Shown: positions 33,152-45,721 of the stretch, one piece after another
How the letters are laid out: each line of letters begins with the position of its first letter
Numbering within the stretch: the stretch's first letter is position 1
Assembly: GCA_950295325.1 (NCBI GenBank)
Contig: OX485807.1
Location: forward strand, 17,579,666 to 17,643,665
Length of the DNA stretch: 64,000 nt
Origin: Polytrichum commune
Taxonomy: Eukaryota; Streptophyta; Polytrichopsida; Polytrichales; Polytrichaceae
Direction: 5' to 3'
Position numbers and translations under genes: made by a program
The notes under the pieces: model-generated
Database searches by the model: none
What the model was told of the DNA's origin: nothing
The model's input: the letters and a program-made list of their open reading frames with translations, nothing else

Positions 33152-36138
33152 CTACTCTTGGCTATTCTCCACATTCTCAACCCGCCGAGGTCGCCTCTCT
33201 GCCCTTGAGATGGGCTCACTTCCAGTGGTAACAGCACTGTCTCCTTCACCTGGCTCTGCCAGTGGCTCCTCATCTTTTTTCTGCCTCTCCAGTTCCCCCT
33301 TCTCTACTTGTTTCTTCATTGCTTCCAACCTGTTTGATGTTCCACTCAATTTTAGATTCCTACATCCAGATTTGATGTGGGAGAAGATAACTACCACTAA
33401 GTGTACATGTGGTGAGGTAGAAAGGCTTTGACATCACACTCACAATACCCAAGTATTGACATCAAGTGCAAACTTGTCAATAACTTGTGACATAAGCTGA
33501 ATTCGTAGACTTAATCGGCATGCACATTATCCTGAATTCACTGAAATATTATGCCTCACACAACCCAGGCATGGCATTATGTGTTGTTACCTTATAAACA
33601 GCTAATATAGTCACAGACGAGGACCAGCAACTAGAGTTTATGAAGATGAGTTTGCTTACTTGGCCAAAGGAGAGTCAGCAGCAAATGGCCGCTTCAATTT
33701 CTCATTTTTACTTGGATCCTTCTTCAGCATGTAAATGCAGAAGAGAGCATGGTCATACAAAGTGACTGGCTGGGTCACTGCATTTACAACTTACGGTTAG
33801 TGCAGAAACCTCAGACTGAGACCGTGATGCTAGTAGATCCACCCTCTAGACTCAATAAAACCAGGTGCAAGAGCAGACAGCCAAGCTTAAAGTCAATCAA
33901 CTGTGTTCATTGTGAACGGAATCTGGTCATAACTGAGAGGGTAAGAAGGGGACAGTCAGATGCATAGTCTTGAAACCACCGTATGGTGCTCTTGTTTTAG
34001 TCACATTTAGAAATTAAACTTAATAGTTATAAAATGAATACAGGGAGTTTATAACGCCCTTCACGAATATCTAACATTTTGCAAAACCTCTCAAAAAAAG
34101 CAAAGAAGTTCATGACTGGATGATAATGCAGTTCACAAATTTAATACCTAGAGAATTCCTCTTTACCTCCTAATCATTTCTAATCATTTCTGAACATTTC
34201 GGTTTGCATTTCTTTTGGTATAGATTTATAAGGATTATTAAAGCAACTCCAAGGCATAGTGGAAAGAATTACCCATTTGCAGAAAAAGTGCTGGGACCAC
34301 TTTCATGTACACATGGATACCAACAGTTATTGCTGCTCCCTGATGCAGAAAGACATGAAGTTCAATTATTTCCTGTCATATTCAATAATCTCGGTATATG
34401 CTGATCACCTATAATCGTGATGCACGATCACCTATATGAATATAGCAATAAAGAATAACAACAATATTGATCAATCTTCCAGCTACGCTTGCTCAATAAG
34501 AATAGTCTTAGCCTTGTGAACCAGGTGAATGAAATATGCCTTATTGCTACAACAAACGATGGTTATCCATCAAATTGATAATCATAGCAAATCAGAAACC
34601 ACATTGGACGAAGATATGTGCACATTTTGCAGCCAGAAACATATTAAGTGTGTAGATATCTTCTCTCAATGTGCTTTCTAAGTCAAACCTACACTAAAAA
34701 ATAATCAGACACACATAAGCGAGCAAACAAAGATTAGCACTGACCACGGCGAAGCTCTTGGCTAGCTTTTGAAGCTCTGACATATCGTATTCCTTGTATG
34801 TCATCTCCTGCTCTTCTTGTGGACCCCTGGAAGAGAAAGAAAGAAAAGTAACGCACCCATCAAAAAACAAGGTATTGTTTGTTATTTACACTTTCATATT
34901 TCTAGGTCAGTAAAGAGAAAGAAGCAAAGGGTACAACAAACCAAATTACACTCCTTTCGAACAGAAAAGATTGCAACAAAACAAATTTGCAAAACTGCCG
35001 CCTAAATTGAAAAATGCAGGAGTAGCGACTCTTCCGTGTTCAATCAAAAGGTCAAAAGTCTTGACACATAGCATGTGATATGTTCAGGAGCGTCGCCAGG
35101 CCTAGGCCCGGGCAGGCCGGGCCTACCCTGCGTCCGAAAGCTCACTTGAAAGCCTAGGCCATATACAGAAAATGATTTTTTCTTGAGAAAATATCCCTGG
35201 AAAAATTCGGTTTCCCTAGCGGACCTCCCCTTAAAATCAAGGCTGCCGACGCCCCTGGATATGTTCCATGCAGATATGCCTCTCTCTAGAGAACGCACCG
35301 CACCTCGGGATCCCCAAGCTGATGCTCTGAAACTAGAGAGAGAAATACATCTATTCACCGTAATCGAGGAAATGACAGACATACTAAAATCTCCATGTAC
35401 TAAAAAAATTCCTATTCCTCGAATATGCAATTGGAACTCAGGGATCAAGGACTGGGTCAACGGCGATAAAAATCAAGATATGTACATCACCTCAATAACG
35501 CACTTCTAAACAGAAGACCCCTGCCATCTCCCAATAACAACAACCCCCCCGCAGGCCGAAATACAATGGCACGAACTCACAAACTAAGATTTCCCTTTCC
35601 TAGGGTATGGTGTAGTGTACGGTCAACCTAACCAGCGCTGGGAAGACCCTAGCGAATCCTACAGAAATCAAGTCTCGCCCATATGCCAACATTCGATATA
35701 CCATATAGTTACACCAACAACAAAGCTTCTTCACATGGCAGTGCAACTTCGAATTTAGAGATTTCCCCGTAAAATTTATAAAAATAAATAAAAACCAATA
35801 AAGATCCAAGACAAGTAATAGCTACAACATCACATCCTACCAACCAACACACACAGCAAAAAAAAAAACAGAGTTGGCCGCGCCTGTCTGTCTGTCTGTC
35901 TGTCCGTCCGTCTTCCTTACATGGGAGACGCGGGCTTGACTTTGAGAGTCTTTTTGTCGTCGCCTTCTGCGGAGATGCGGGCGTACATCAGGGCCATGAC
36001 CGCGAATATGGCAACCTGCGAGACGCCATACAAGATGCGGATGATCAACAAGTTCTGCGGCACATCGTAGTCGAACTTAGCCACCTTCATGCCCAGCAGC
36101 AGCGCAGGCCCGATCATCATCTTCCATGGAAACCCCAT
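33152..36138 (-). CDS. PHO88/SND3-family ER membrane protein
   Basis: Five exons (36138-35921, 34826-34745, 34339-34273, 33777-33660, 33329-33152), all with GT-AG junctions, join to 220 residues. I chose the ATG at 36138 because no ATG lies further upstream in frame. The sequence follows yeast Pho88/Snd3: FDYDVPQNLLIIRILYGVSQ and an N-terminal membrane helix (VAIFAVMALMYA), then EMTYKEYDMSELQKLAK, GIHVYMKVVPALFLQM, LYDHALFCIYMLKK and the RPF block. The tail (about 160-220) is charged and Glu/Lys/Arg-rich. In yeast the protein acts in SRP-independent targeting to the ER and was first linked to phosphate uptake; the plant role is inferred. Intron 1 (1094 bp) carries a TCTG microsatellite just inside its donor and a complete hAT MITE. 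The small exon 34339-34273 (67 bases) would be easy to miss. Confidence 0.9.
35085..35257. mobile_element. hAT-type MITE in PHO88-like intron 1, 8-bp target duplication
   Basis: Starts CAGGAGCGTCGCCAG and ends CTGCCGACGCCCCTG, inverted repeats with two mismatches plus a short slip. It is flanked by perfect GATATGTT copies (35077-35084 and 35258-35265). An 8-bp duplication and CAGGRG ends are diagnostic of hAT. It is 173 bp with no coding capacity. Confidence 0.93.
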
Positions 36139-36668
36139 GCTAACCCTCCCCTTCCCTCTCTCCCCCTCCCCCTCCCTCGCGGCTTCGGCCTCCTCGGTCG
36201 CAGCGAATGGCCTAAATGCTGATTGTTGAGACTGAATGCGCAACAGAAATAGGGCAAGCGCAGATGAAGAAGAGGAGAGGAGAGGGGCGCATGAAACCCT
36301 CGGAATGCGAAGTTTGTCGGAAAGGTGAGTTTAGTTACGGACGTAGAGAGCTGGAGCACCTGCGGAGGCCGCACTTTGGGCAGGCCCGAACGTTGCAGGA
36401 AAGGAAGGGCAAGGAAGGCGAGGGGGCCCAGCCATTACCAGGGAAGCTGCTCGATCTTTAACTAGCTCACGGCCTTCTTACCTTAGGCTCCCTACCTTAG
36501 CTCCCTCGCTGCCAGCTGGGCAGGACCACCTACAATCATTTATTTCCCCATCGCTCTAGCCCCCCAGAAAGAAAAGAAAAAGAAAAAGTAACGCCCGTAC
36601 AATGTACCGGCATGAATGCGAGCCTGTTGTCCGAATGCTAAACACGGCCAGCCGTGTTGTAGCATGGG
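36139..36668. promoter_or_regulatory. 5' flank of the PHO88-like gene
   Basis: Purine-rich on the plus strand next to the start (a GGAGAGG-type leader), then GC-rich sequence up to the foldback element. I recognise no individual promoter box with confidence. Open frames here overlap the leader and show no domain. Confidence 0.35.
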
Positions 36669-36678
36669 GAGTTATGCC

Positions 36679-38048
36679 GGCTAGGGTGAACCAGCACCTA
36701 CACTCGTACCTTCGGGGGATGAAGGCCTCGCGGATGACACTGAAAACGTCATCCTTCTTTATAGGAAAGCCCCCGACATTTTTTCTGCACCCGACCGAAA
36801 ACTGCTGCCCGCCCGCCCGATTTCGAAAAAACTAGTGTACTTGCATTTTTGAAGGCTACTTGTCCACAAATCCCATATTGAGTGCACTTCATTTTCAAGG
36901 TCTCAAATCCAATATATATGTTCACTTCCATTGAGTAAATAAGCAATTGACTAGATTTCATTTTCAAAGTGAAACCGTCAATAAAGCATGCAATTAACTT
37001 GGAAGTTAAAAACATTACAAAATCCTCATTAATACTGAGGTTATAATTTTTGTCACTTACAATTGAAAGGGACCTTGTCATTCTAAAATGAAACTAAAAT
37101 TCATGATTTATTTATTTATTTTAATTTATTTTAATATTTTAATATAATATAGTTAATACCTTCTACTATCACAAAGTTTCCATATGCATTTAAACTAGTT
37201 AAGTAAGATTGAATGCAACTAAGTCTAATATATTTTGATTAATCCTAATTAAACCCAATTAAATCAGAAAATATGCTTACCAAATTAATTAAGTCTAATT
37301 AATCATAATTTATATTTACTGGAGTTAATTCCATTTAAATCATGACTAATTCCAGTAAGTACATTTTATAATTAATCAGGGTTAATTAATTTGGTACGCA
37401 TATTTTCTGATTTAATTGGGCTTGAATATGATTCATTAGGATTAACCACAAATTATTAGACTTAGTTGCATTCAATCTTACTTTACTAGTTTAAATGCGT
37501 ATGAAAACTTTGTGATTGTAGAAGGTATTAAATATATAATAGTATATATATAATAGTATAATATAGTAAAAATATATTATACTAGAATACATTATATTAT
37601 ATTAAAAATAAATAAATAAATCATGAATTTTAGTTTCATTTTAGAATGACAAGGTCCCTTTCAATTGTAAGTGACAAAAATTATAACCTCAGTATTAATG
37701 AGGATTTTGTAATGTTTTTAACTTCCAAGTTAATTGCATGCTTTATTGACGGTTTCACTTTGAAAATGAAATCTAGTCAATTGCTTATTTACTCAATGGA
37801 AGTGAACATATATATTGGATTTGAGACCTTGAAAATGAAGTGCACTCAATATGGGATTTGTGGACAAGTAGCCTTCAAAAATGCAAGTACACTAGTTTTT
37901 TCGAAATCGGGCGGGCGGGCAGCAGTTTTCGGTCGGGTGCAGAAAAAATGTCGGGGACTTTCCCATAAAGAAGGATGACGTTTTCAGTGTCATCCGCGAG
38001 GTCTTCATCCCCCGAAGGTACGAGTGTAGGTGCTGGTTCACCCTAGCC
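36679..38048. mobile_element. 1370-bp foldback element with roughly 690-bp arms and 10-bp target duplication
   Basis: The element starts GGCTAGGGTGAACCAGCACC and ends in its reverse complement. The outer approximately 400 bases of each arm are nearly identical, giving the same 110-codon frame in each (37081-36749 and 37646-37978) with one residue different. Inner parts are AT-rich and more diverged, meeting near 37345-37365. GAGTTATGCC flanks both sides (36669-36678 and 38049-38058). A 9-10 bp duplication and long arms fit a non-autonomous TIR-MULE/Foldback element. The near-identity of the arms suggests a recent insertion or ongoing gene conversion. The mirrored frame is probably not a gene. 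Confidence 0.93.
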
Positions 38049-38169
38049 GAGTTATGCCTCTGTTGGGAGGTGGGCTCTTTTAGTAAAAAGAAAGAAAAGG
38101 TAAGTATAGTGTAAGAAGTATAATGTAAGGAGCAGGGGGTAAATTTTTAGGGGGGTGCAACGGTGTTTT

Positions 38170-38550
38170 GTTTGTTATCAAGTTTTCTTTTATTTAATAG
38201 AGGTATGTGAGATATTTAATGGCGTTTTGATGTATGTTTTTCATGAGGATTTTGATAGTGGGTTTTGGGATTTTGAGGTCTTCTAATTTTTTGATGGATT
38301 GTTCGTGTATGGCGCCTCTAACTCCTGCTGTGATGGTTATAAGAGGGTTTGTTTTCCATCCTTTACTTTGTATAGCGCTGATTAATGGGTCGTATTTGGC
38401 ATGTTTTTGTGTTATGGCTTGTTCTGGGAATCTGTCATGACAGTACGTGAATTCAATGAATTGGATTGTTCGTGTGTGTGAAGGTAGCATGGGTGTTGGG
38501 GTGTGGTTAGGGGCTCCTATAATACATAGGATGTCGGGTCTTAGTCTCTA
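38170..38550 (-). pseudogene. 5'-truncated LINE copy: C-terminal restriction-like nuclease domain
   Basis: The minus-strand frame reads LRPDILCIIGAPNHTPTP, then IQFIEFTYCHDRFPEQA, KHAKYDPLISAIQSKGW and ITITAGVRGAIHEQS, to a stop at 38194. RPD...E...KY is the layout of the restriction-like endonuclease found at the C-terminus of some LINE classes (R2, NeSL, Dualen). The same segment occurs, more decayed, at 60270-60430. Upstream parts are missing, as expected for a 5'-truncated insertion. Confidence 0.75.
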
Positions 38551-41500
38551 GCCCCCCACACCCAAACCCCATCTCCCCACAAGTGTTCAACATTGAAGCC
38601 CTCATATGAGTCTCGTTTTGAAGGGCTCTCCAATTTCATCCAAGACATCAATCTAAGAATATATTGAAATGAGATACGAAACCCGTATTGAACTTGTGCA
38701 TGCATTATATATGATACATGTTTCCAGTATAGTGTGGAGGATTAAGAATCAACCATCTAACTCCACTTCTTGTAGTGATCGTGCCTTACGTTTGTTGGTT
38801 CTTGTGGTGGGCAGATTATATTGAGAACTTCAAGTGACGACGTCTTCGTTTTCAATTTGGGGTTGCCATTTTGAAAGGTTGTTTTGAGAGAGGTGTATTT
38901 TGAAGGGCCGAATCGCGTTTGAAGGGCATTGAAGACTTCAATCTCGAACATCGATCTCCCACATTGAGTGAGTCTATTAATGAAGTCGAGACCAAAATGT
39001 AGGACTTGTGTTAAGGAGTTTTTGCTAGCCTTTGGGTTCAAGGTATGGAAAAATATGAAGTGGTTACCTAGTCGTTGTCAAGGAAAGTGTTTAATCTTTG
39101 CCCAAACGAGTTTTCCTATTGGGTCCATGACTATCCATTGGATGTATGTAACCGGTTTGTCTAATAATATGAAGTCCAAAACAAAGGAAACTCCAAAATC
39201 AATCAATCTTATTATAGCATGCCCACGCTAGGGCTAGTCATTGCTCCTTGGCAACATGAGGAGGCCCTCTTGATGGGGAAGGTTTGGCTCTTTCAAAAAT
39301 TTACTACTATCAATAAGTAAATTGCGAGCAATAACCTCACTAGATGTATTGTATTGTATTGTAGTTTCGCCCATTCAGTTCACTACGTACAAGACCCAAA
39401 AAAAAAGTTCCTATCAAGATGGAAATTATCCCCATTGTTGTGGGTCAGTTGTTGGTCCTAGTGTGGGCTTGCTATTAGTTGAGAGCAAAAAATTGGATCC
39501 AAGGAATTTACACTACATTATGGTTCCATGCAAAGTATGGAAAAAATGAAGCGGCGCATTAACGTGAGCAATCCTTGCTAAGGAAATATTAAATCAACTC
39601 AAATTTCGTACTAGATCCAGGGCTACCAACTTGACATTGTAAATGATATATTTCATGAACCAAGGTCCAAGACCAAAGAATCTTCAGACATCAAGCACTC
39701 TTATCAGTCCAAAGCATGATTATGAACCCAAGGTGTCTACACAAGGACCCAAGTCTAAACTTTGAAAGAAGGGAGTGGCCCTAATGTGGCATCACTATCC
39801 CGTTAAATCTTCGTTGTCCACACTCGAGACAATATTCTTCCTAGTTCAAGCAAATATTAATCTTCAAGCCTAGGTCCAATCTTGAGTTCAAAAGTAAGGT
39901 CATTTTAAAAGATATCATGAACCCACGATTTTTTAACTTGGAGTTTGTTGTAAACCTAGCCTCAAACTATACATCTATTGTTTATTGTCATTCTTTTAAA
40001 AATTTACTTTTAATACAAACACCTTTCCATTGCATTTACAATTCTCCTATAAGTAAGTGAACCTTAAACAAACATTTTTAGCTCCACACCCACACACATA
40101 GAGAAGAACTCTGGCCCAAAGGGCCACCATGAATGAAGAGTCTGTTTGGGGGAATGCTATCATCGTTGCCACCAAGATGAAGATGGCGCATGCTACCCTT
40201 GATGCCCTCTTTTGAGGGTAGACTCCACACCCACATAATATTATTCAACGACCTCAACTCCTCTTTCTTTCTTTCTTTCTTTATAGTTTTAGCTTTGAAA
40301 AATGAGCATTTAAGGTGGAATGGTTGGTGAGGGAGCTGAAGTAAGATTAGGTAGGGTCGGGTTACTCTAAGCCGTTGGATCGGCTAGGTGAATCGATCAT
40401 GGACGGCGGAAATTCCCTCGGTTTTTATACACGAGGGGTCAATTTGAATTGGGGAAGATGAAGAAGTCCCAATGGAACAATTATCATCCATGTCAATGGG
40501 CCTGCAATGTTGTGCTTCAAATAGTACATCTGTATGCAAAGCATCTTGAAAATATAGTAAGGTCATTTGGGGGACAAGGAACGCAGGTCATAGCTAGGAT
40601 AAGTTTTGATAACCTTTACAATAAGCATTTTTTTCTTGTGGGGTGATAAATGTACGATTCTTGCCATTGCGGCTTTACAATACCGCAATATAAGAGATAC
40701 TAAGCACCATAATAATAATAATATATAATGTCGGACAATTCGACATGAATTTGAGCCCATTAACCTTATCATGCCCAAGGATTTCCTTGATGTAGGTTGG
40801 GATTATTGCCTATCTTGTGGTGGGTGGGCTCTTGGTTTTTATGTGAAGTAGAAAGAAGATTTCATGGCCGGGAATCGAACCACCAACCCCACCATTCAAA
40901 TTTGGGTACCTCTTTACTGTCATCCGGTAGTTTAAGGTCATCTTGGACCATACTAAGCACCGTCTACGTAGGTGCAGGCAAAAATGATCATGGTGATCAC
41001 CAACAACATGATATAGATTGTCGTGATGGCGAAGCACACATTGTAATTTACCAATGCCCTTGAGGTTCATTGGCGGGCCACCAATACAATGTCCTTGCAT
41101 TTGCCAAGCATACATTTATCGTGATCGTGATCGCCTTCCAAATAGCCTCGTGGTATTTACTTGGAAGCCTACCATATGCTATCTTTCTTGATGAGGACGG
41201 CCATTTATCGTTCCATTCCCAAACGATTCAGTCACAATATTATCAAGCAACGTGTGTTCGTTCATGTGGACCCCGAGAATATAACCATGGGATGCCGCAA
41301 CTAGTGCAGATCTAGATTATGCCTTTGATCATTTGTAAATGAATGGGCACTAGAAGAATCCATATTACGATCCGCAAATATGCAACCCTCACTGTATATT
41401 ATGAAATGGGTTTACGTCAGGCATGTCAAGCGTATTGACGAGCCTTACAATACCGTGTACATGTCATACTATTATTCTACATGAAAACTTCTACAAAGTG

Positions 41501-41555
41501 CTATTCTTCTCCATGAAAAATATAAGAGAAACCATTTAAAAAAAGTCTAAGTAAA
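38551..41555. other. Repeat-derived intergenic DNA
   Basis: No gene supported. Present are a CTTT microsatellite near 40262-40282 and, on the minus strand at about 40867-40885, GGTTCGATTCC, a match to the RNA polymerase III B box of tRNA genes. It is part of no foldable tRNA that I can see, so at most it is a SINE relic. Confidence 0.35.
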
Positions 41556-41708
41556 GATCATAACATTACTCAATTACTGAGTTGTGGTCATGGGCCCAAT
41601 AGTAGACTCGAGAATAAAGGATTCTGAATGCCGGAAACCGCTACAACCAAATTAAGCTTGAAGTCAGGGCAACTGAACACAACTCATCAACTGAGTAATG
41701 TTATGGTC
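41556..41708. mobile_element. Foldback MITE, about 153 bp
   Basis: GATCATAACATTACTCAATT and CTGAGTTGTGG on the left are matched inverted by CACAACTCATCAACTGAGTA and ATGTTATGGTC on the right. Arms are about 35-40 bases with scattered mismatches. No certain target duplication. Confidence 0.75.
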
Positions 41709-43079
41709 TACTAAATGATGTAGAATATCGGCAAGCTTTCCAATATACTACAATACACGTGACCATGGGGACATATTTGGCAGACACAACAACTATGAGA
41801 TTTTTATAAACCTCCAAAGAAGTTTTATGTTGCACACTAGTTGCACACGGTAGATGGGAAATTATGAACATACTTATTTGAGAGTATATATTAATATACT
41901 TTGATTGATGGACCTGTTGATACTACAAAACGGCCCACTCCAAATAACATGTATGTTCAAAATTACCAAAACTACCATTGAGGCACTTTAGAAAAAATAT
42001 CGGCAAGCCCCTCGGATATCCCGAATATGGAAGAAAAGAAACATGTCATCCACTACTTGGAAGACTTTAGATAACCACTTTGTAGTTACTATAGACTTCC
42101 TAAACGTGTAGAAAGGCACATGAGGTATTTAAAGTGTACAAAAAAACAATGTGGGAATAAAAAGGTGTGGTAGAGTCATAGATTTTTAGAGCATGTCCGA
42201 TGACAATATGGAAACACCTAGAACTACTTTATACCAATACATGTCACGCTTGGATTGCACTTGATTTACACATCCACCTTGCGCACTTGGGATGTGCATT
42301 TGCACACACGTAGTAGTTGTTTTGGTCTTCCTCAAACAATAGAGGAAGAAAAAGAAAAAGAAAAAGAAAAATGTCATTGAAGACGTTTATATCTCGGGTA
42401 CGCAATCCCTGTATTATATGGCCTTGATTATAATCACTTATAATGCATTTTAGTCCAATCTTGAGTGATATATTTTTTTAATATAGGAAACTCTTGTAGC
42501 CCTTCTAACAAGAAATCCAAAAATGTATATTTATACAGGAAATGAATATTCCTTTAGGCATATAATAACACTAAAAACCTAATTATATGATTTTTCTTAA
42601 TGCATGTAGCATAGACAAACTATCCAACTTTTTGGGCTTTTCAATTAAAAAATTAAGATTTTTTTTATTATAAATAAAACATTGCCAATGACTTTCAATT
42701 ATAAATGGAGGCAACTACTCATGTGGATCTTTTAAAATTAGACACTTTACAAGGTTAAAAAAAATAGGTGTTTCAATTCCTTACATACATTGTGGAGTTC
42801 TTTTTAAAAATAAACATGCGACCCAACTTCTGCTACATCTCATTTTATTCCATTTGGTCTTCACCCAACTTTTTGGTCCTTTTATTTTTGTATAATTTGA
42901 TAGAATTCTTGCAAAAGCCGTTATCTAAGCCGTTTTAATGCTGATGCCCCATGCGTATAATACGGGAGTTGTGTGCCTGGGGCTTATAAAGTGTAGCAAA
43001 GGACTTTGTCCACGGCCTTTGCATCCATTGAAAACACTAAGATCTTGCTTGTCGTTTGTGATTGGCCTACATGTCACTC
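41709..43079. other. AT-rich intergenic DNA
   Basis: No supported gene. An AAAAAG-type run lies near 42347-42370. Short frames show no domain. Confidence 0.4.
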
Positions 43080-43082
43080 TAA

Positions 43083-43205
43083 GGATGAGTTTCCATGTAG
43101 GCCACTCGCCCACCAAATTCTAATCAAAATGTAGATTCCACCTGGTGTTACCTCTACATTTCCACTAGAATCTAGTGGGCGAGCGGCCTACATGGAAACT
43201 CACCC
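43083..43205. mobile_element. Short PIF/Harbinger-like MITE with TAA target duplication
   Basis: Left arm GGATGAGTTTCCATGTAGGCC then CTCGCCCAC; right arm ends GTGGGCGAGCGGCCTACATG then GAAACTCACCC. It is flanked by TAA (43080-43082, 43206-43208). At 123 bp almost all of it is inverted repeat. A related end lies at 20928-20955. Confidence 0.88.
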
Positions 43206-43589
43206 TAAGTATTTAACGTGGCACCACCACATGCATCTACTAATCCAAATAGAGGGTACATGTATAACCTAAACATGTATTGCATATATAAATTGAGACG
43301 CAATTCCACACATACCGTGAATTCCCAAAGGATGCGTAATGGTTAGGCATACTATAATTTATGGTCACCTAATGGAATTTGCGGTTTATTGTAATGCAAA
43401 GCCTCATGCTAAAGCATATGGAAATTAGTGCATTCAAGAGTCCCGACACCATCATGGCTCAATGTATATATCGGATAGAAGTGAAATTTTAGATTTGATC
43501 ACCCATATTCCGTTTGAAGTGTTAATTGAAGCCTTGTATCTCCTTGCATTCCAATGGTTAATATTAGAACTATATACATCCTAATCTCC

Positions 43590-43930
43590 ATAATGTCATC
43601 TTTTGTAATGTGACTCCCTCTCTTATATCCCAAAACCCTAGGGAACGGATGTGCTTACTCTAAATCTCCCTCCTTGTTGTCACATTTCCCTCTCATATAT
43701 CACGGGAGTTGACTTTAAAATCTACCAAATAATTGAAACCACGCGCTTGCACACATCACATTGTTATTGTTGTCATTATTTTCAATATTGCAATGTTGAA
43801 TTTGTGTTATCCCATACTGTCACATGCTACATTGATTCTCTATTATCATGCATTCCATGTTGACACAACATACCTCCTTAATATCACATGCACTCTGGCT
43901 GCCAAATGCATGATACGAGGGAGGTTAGAG
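43590..43930 (+). repeat. Dispersed repeat combining homology to 12850-12965 and 13560-13720
   Basis: 43590-43715 matches 12850-12965, and 43800-43930 (CACATGCTACATTGATTCT, AATATCACATGCAC, GAGGTTAGAG) matches the core of the 335-bp unit at 13493-14167. At both places the two pieces lie in the same order, so they are parts of one larger repeat family. Confidence 0.75.
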
Positions 43931-45721
43931 TGCAGCTTGTTGCATAAAAATCATCATTGACTTCGTGAGAATGATCCAATGTGCATTTGGGCTTGAACTT
44001 GAATGAATGGACTCCCCTTTTACATGCCAATATTCAACAAGTCTTGCCGAATCAATTTTATTCATCCAGATAGCAACCACGTTTAAAACACGAATATTGT
44101 ATTTTGTTATTGTTGTAGTAAATATGCAAAATAGCTTGAAATGTGGAAAATTAGTGTGGAGCAACCTAATTGCTCATATCAATCTCCATCAAGTAGGGTC
44201 ATTAGTGTGACCTTTTCAATAAAGTCACTCACTGCATGGACTTGCGGTTCCAAGTTCCTAACATAAACTCACTTTCACTTTTGGGCATGTGGAGGCATGT
44301 GGAGCTTGGTGGATGTCTCTTCGTATTTATTTCATGAAATAAGCTAATTTTCTAGTAATTTTGGTGCAATATTGGGTTAGTATCATGATAAAAGTTAAAA
44401 TTATGTATAAATATGAAATTAGTGTTAGAAACTATTGTTAGCCACATTAATAACCCTATTTGGTGCTAATGAGGGCCGGCTTGCAATAGTGCCAAGTGAG
44501 CAGTGACCATGACAACCGCTTTCTAGAACCTCTCATTGGTTGAGAAATGGGTTTGTTTATCGCATTTTGTTTTACACAAGGTCACCTAAAGCAGGAGTGA
44601 CTATGTGTGAGCATGTAAAAAATGGGATCCTATATGTTCAAAAGATAGAATATGATTATTTTTCATTTTATTTGAGGACTCTTTGATTATGTGAAGAATA
44701 TTTGTAGTTATTTTAATATTTTAATCTATTTATGTTCCCGATTTCATTAAAACCACTACTATATGTCTCACTCTATGTCCGTGTCACAATGAATGACATG
44801 TGACCAAGGCTTTAAACATGTCATGTGGATTTTTCTTGGTCATGGGATTCAATCCACCGGGCATGAGCACAACGAGTCATAAATCAATGTCTCTCGCATT
44901 ATTTGGCCACATGTACAAAACGCCTAAATCGAATTTGGCTTATGTAAGTTAATTTAACTCATGCTTGAATTACCCAAGTTCATCTCCATTTAATAATGGC
45001 AAAGTGGCACGTCAAATATTTATTGCAATTCCAGTGTGGGAAACAAGTGGATAATATGCTCACCACGGTCAACAAAAACAACAACAATATGTGCAATTAG
45101 GTTGCCCCACATTAATATATTGACTTCCATGTTATTTTTGAATTTTCAACCGATCTATGTATCCAATCAAAACCATAATCAACACACACTCACACTGCCA
45201 ATAACCATGACAAACTCGAGGGAGGCCCAATATATTCTTCAATTTGATTTATGTTGACAAAATATTATAGATTTGCTAGACTTATCTAAGGTTATATGAT
45301 GATGATGTTGTTGTTGTTGTTGTTGTTGCTGATGATGATGATGATGATGCATTTTAGAGTAATTTTTGCAACAATAACATGAGATTATTATTTTTTAAAT
45401 AAAAAATGATAGAAACCCCAATTACACATACTTTAAAAAGTGATGTTGTTCAATGACGATCACTTTACATGTGTGCTTCCTATAAATAACACAATGTGCA
45501 TGCAACTAAAACATGTGTATAACAAGAGATGCAATCCACAATGAGTCTAGTTTCTTCAAGCTTTGTCATAATATCCGCAAAAGAAATGCACATTGATATA
45601 TTTATATATATATAAAATTCCATCTTGTCCAGAATGCATGCATCAGTCTAGACTCACTCAAAATTTAGCTAAGTTATGTGACTCTGATTCAGAGAAGATT
45701 TTTCTCATTTTGCTCCGGCTA
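43931..45721. other. AT-rich intergenic DNA
   Basis: No supported gene. Contains TTG and GAT trinucleotide runs (45306-45349). Confidence 0.4.
45306..45349 (+). repeat. (TTG)n-(GAT)n compound microsatellite
   Basis: About eight TTG units followed by about seven GAT units. Confidence 0.9.

Noticed and set aside
36749-37978. A 110-residue open frame found twice, almost identical, on opposite strands
   Set aside because: The two frames are mirror images in the arms of the foldback element. Conservation follows from the inverted repeat, and the translation has no recognised domain.
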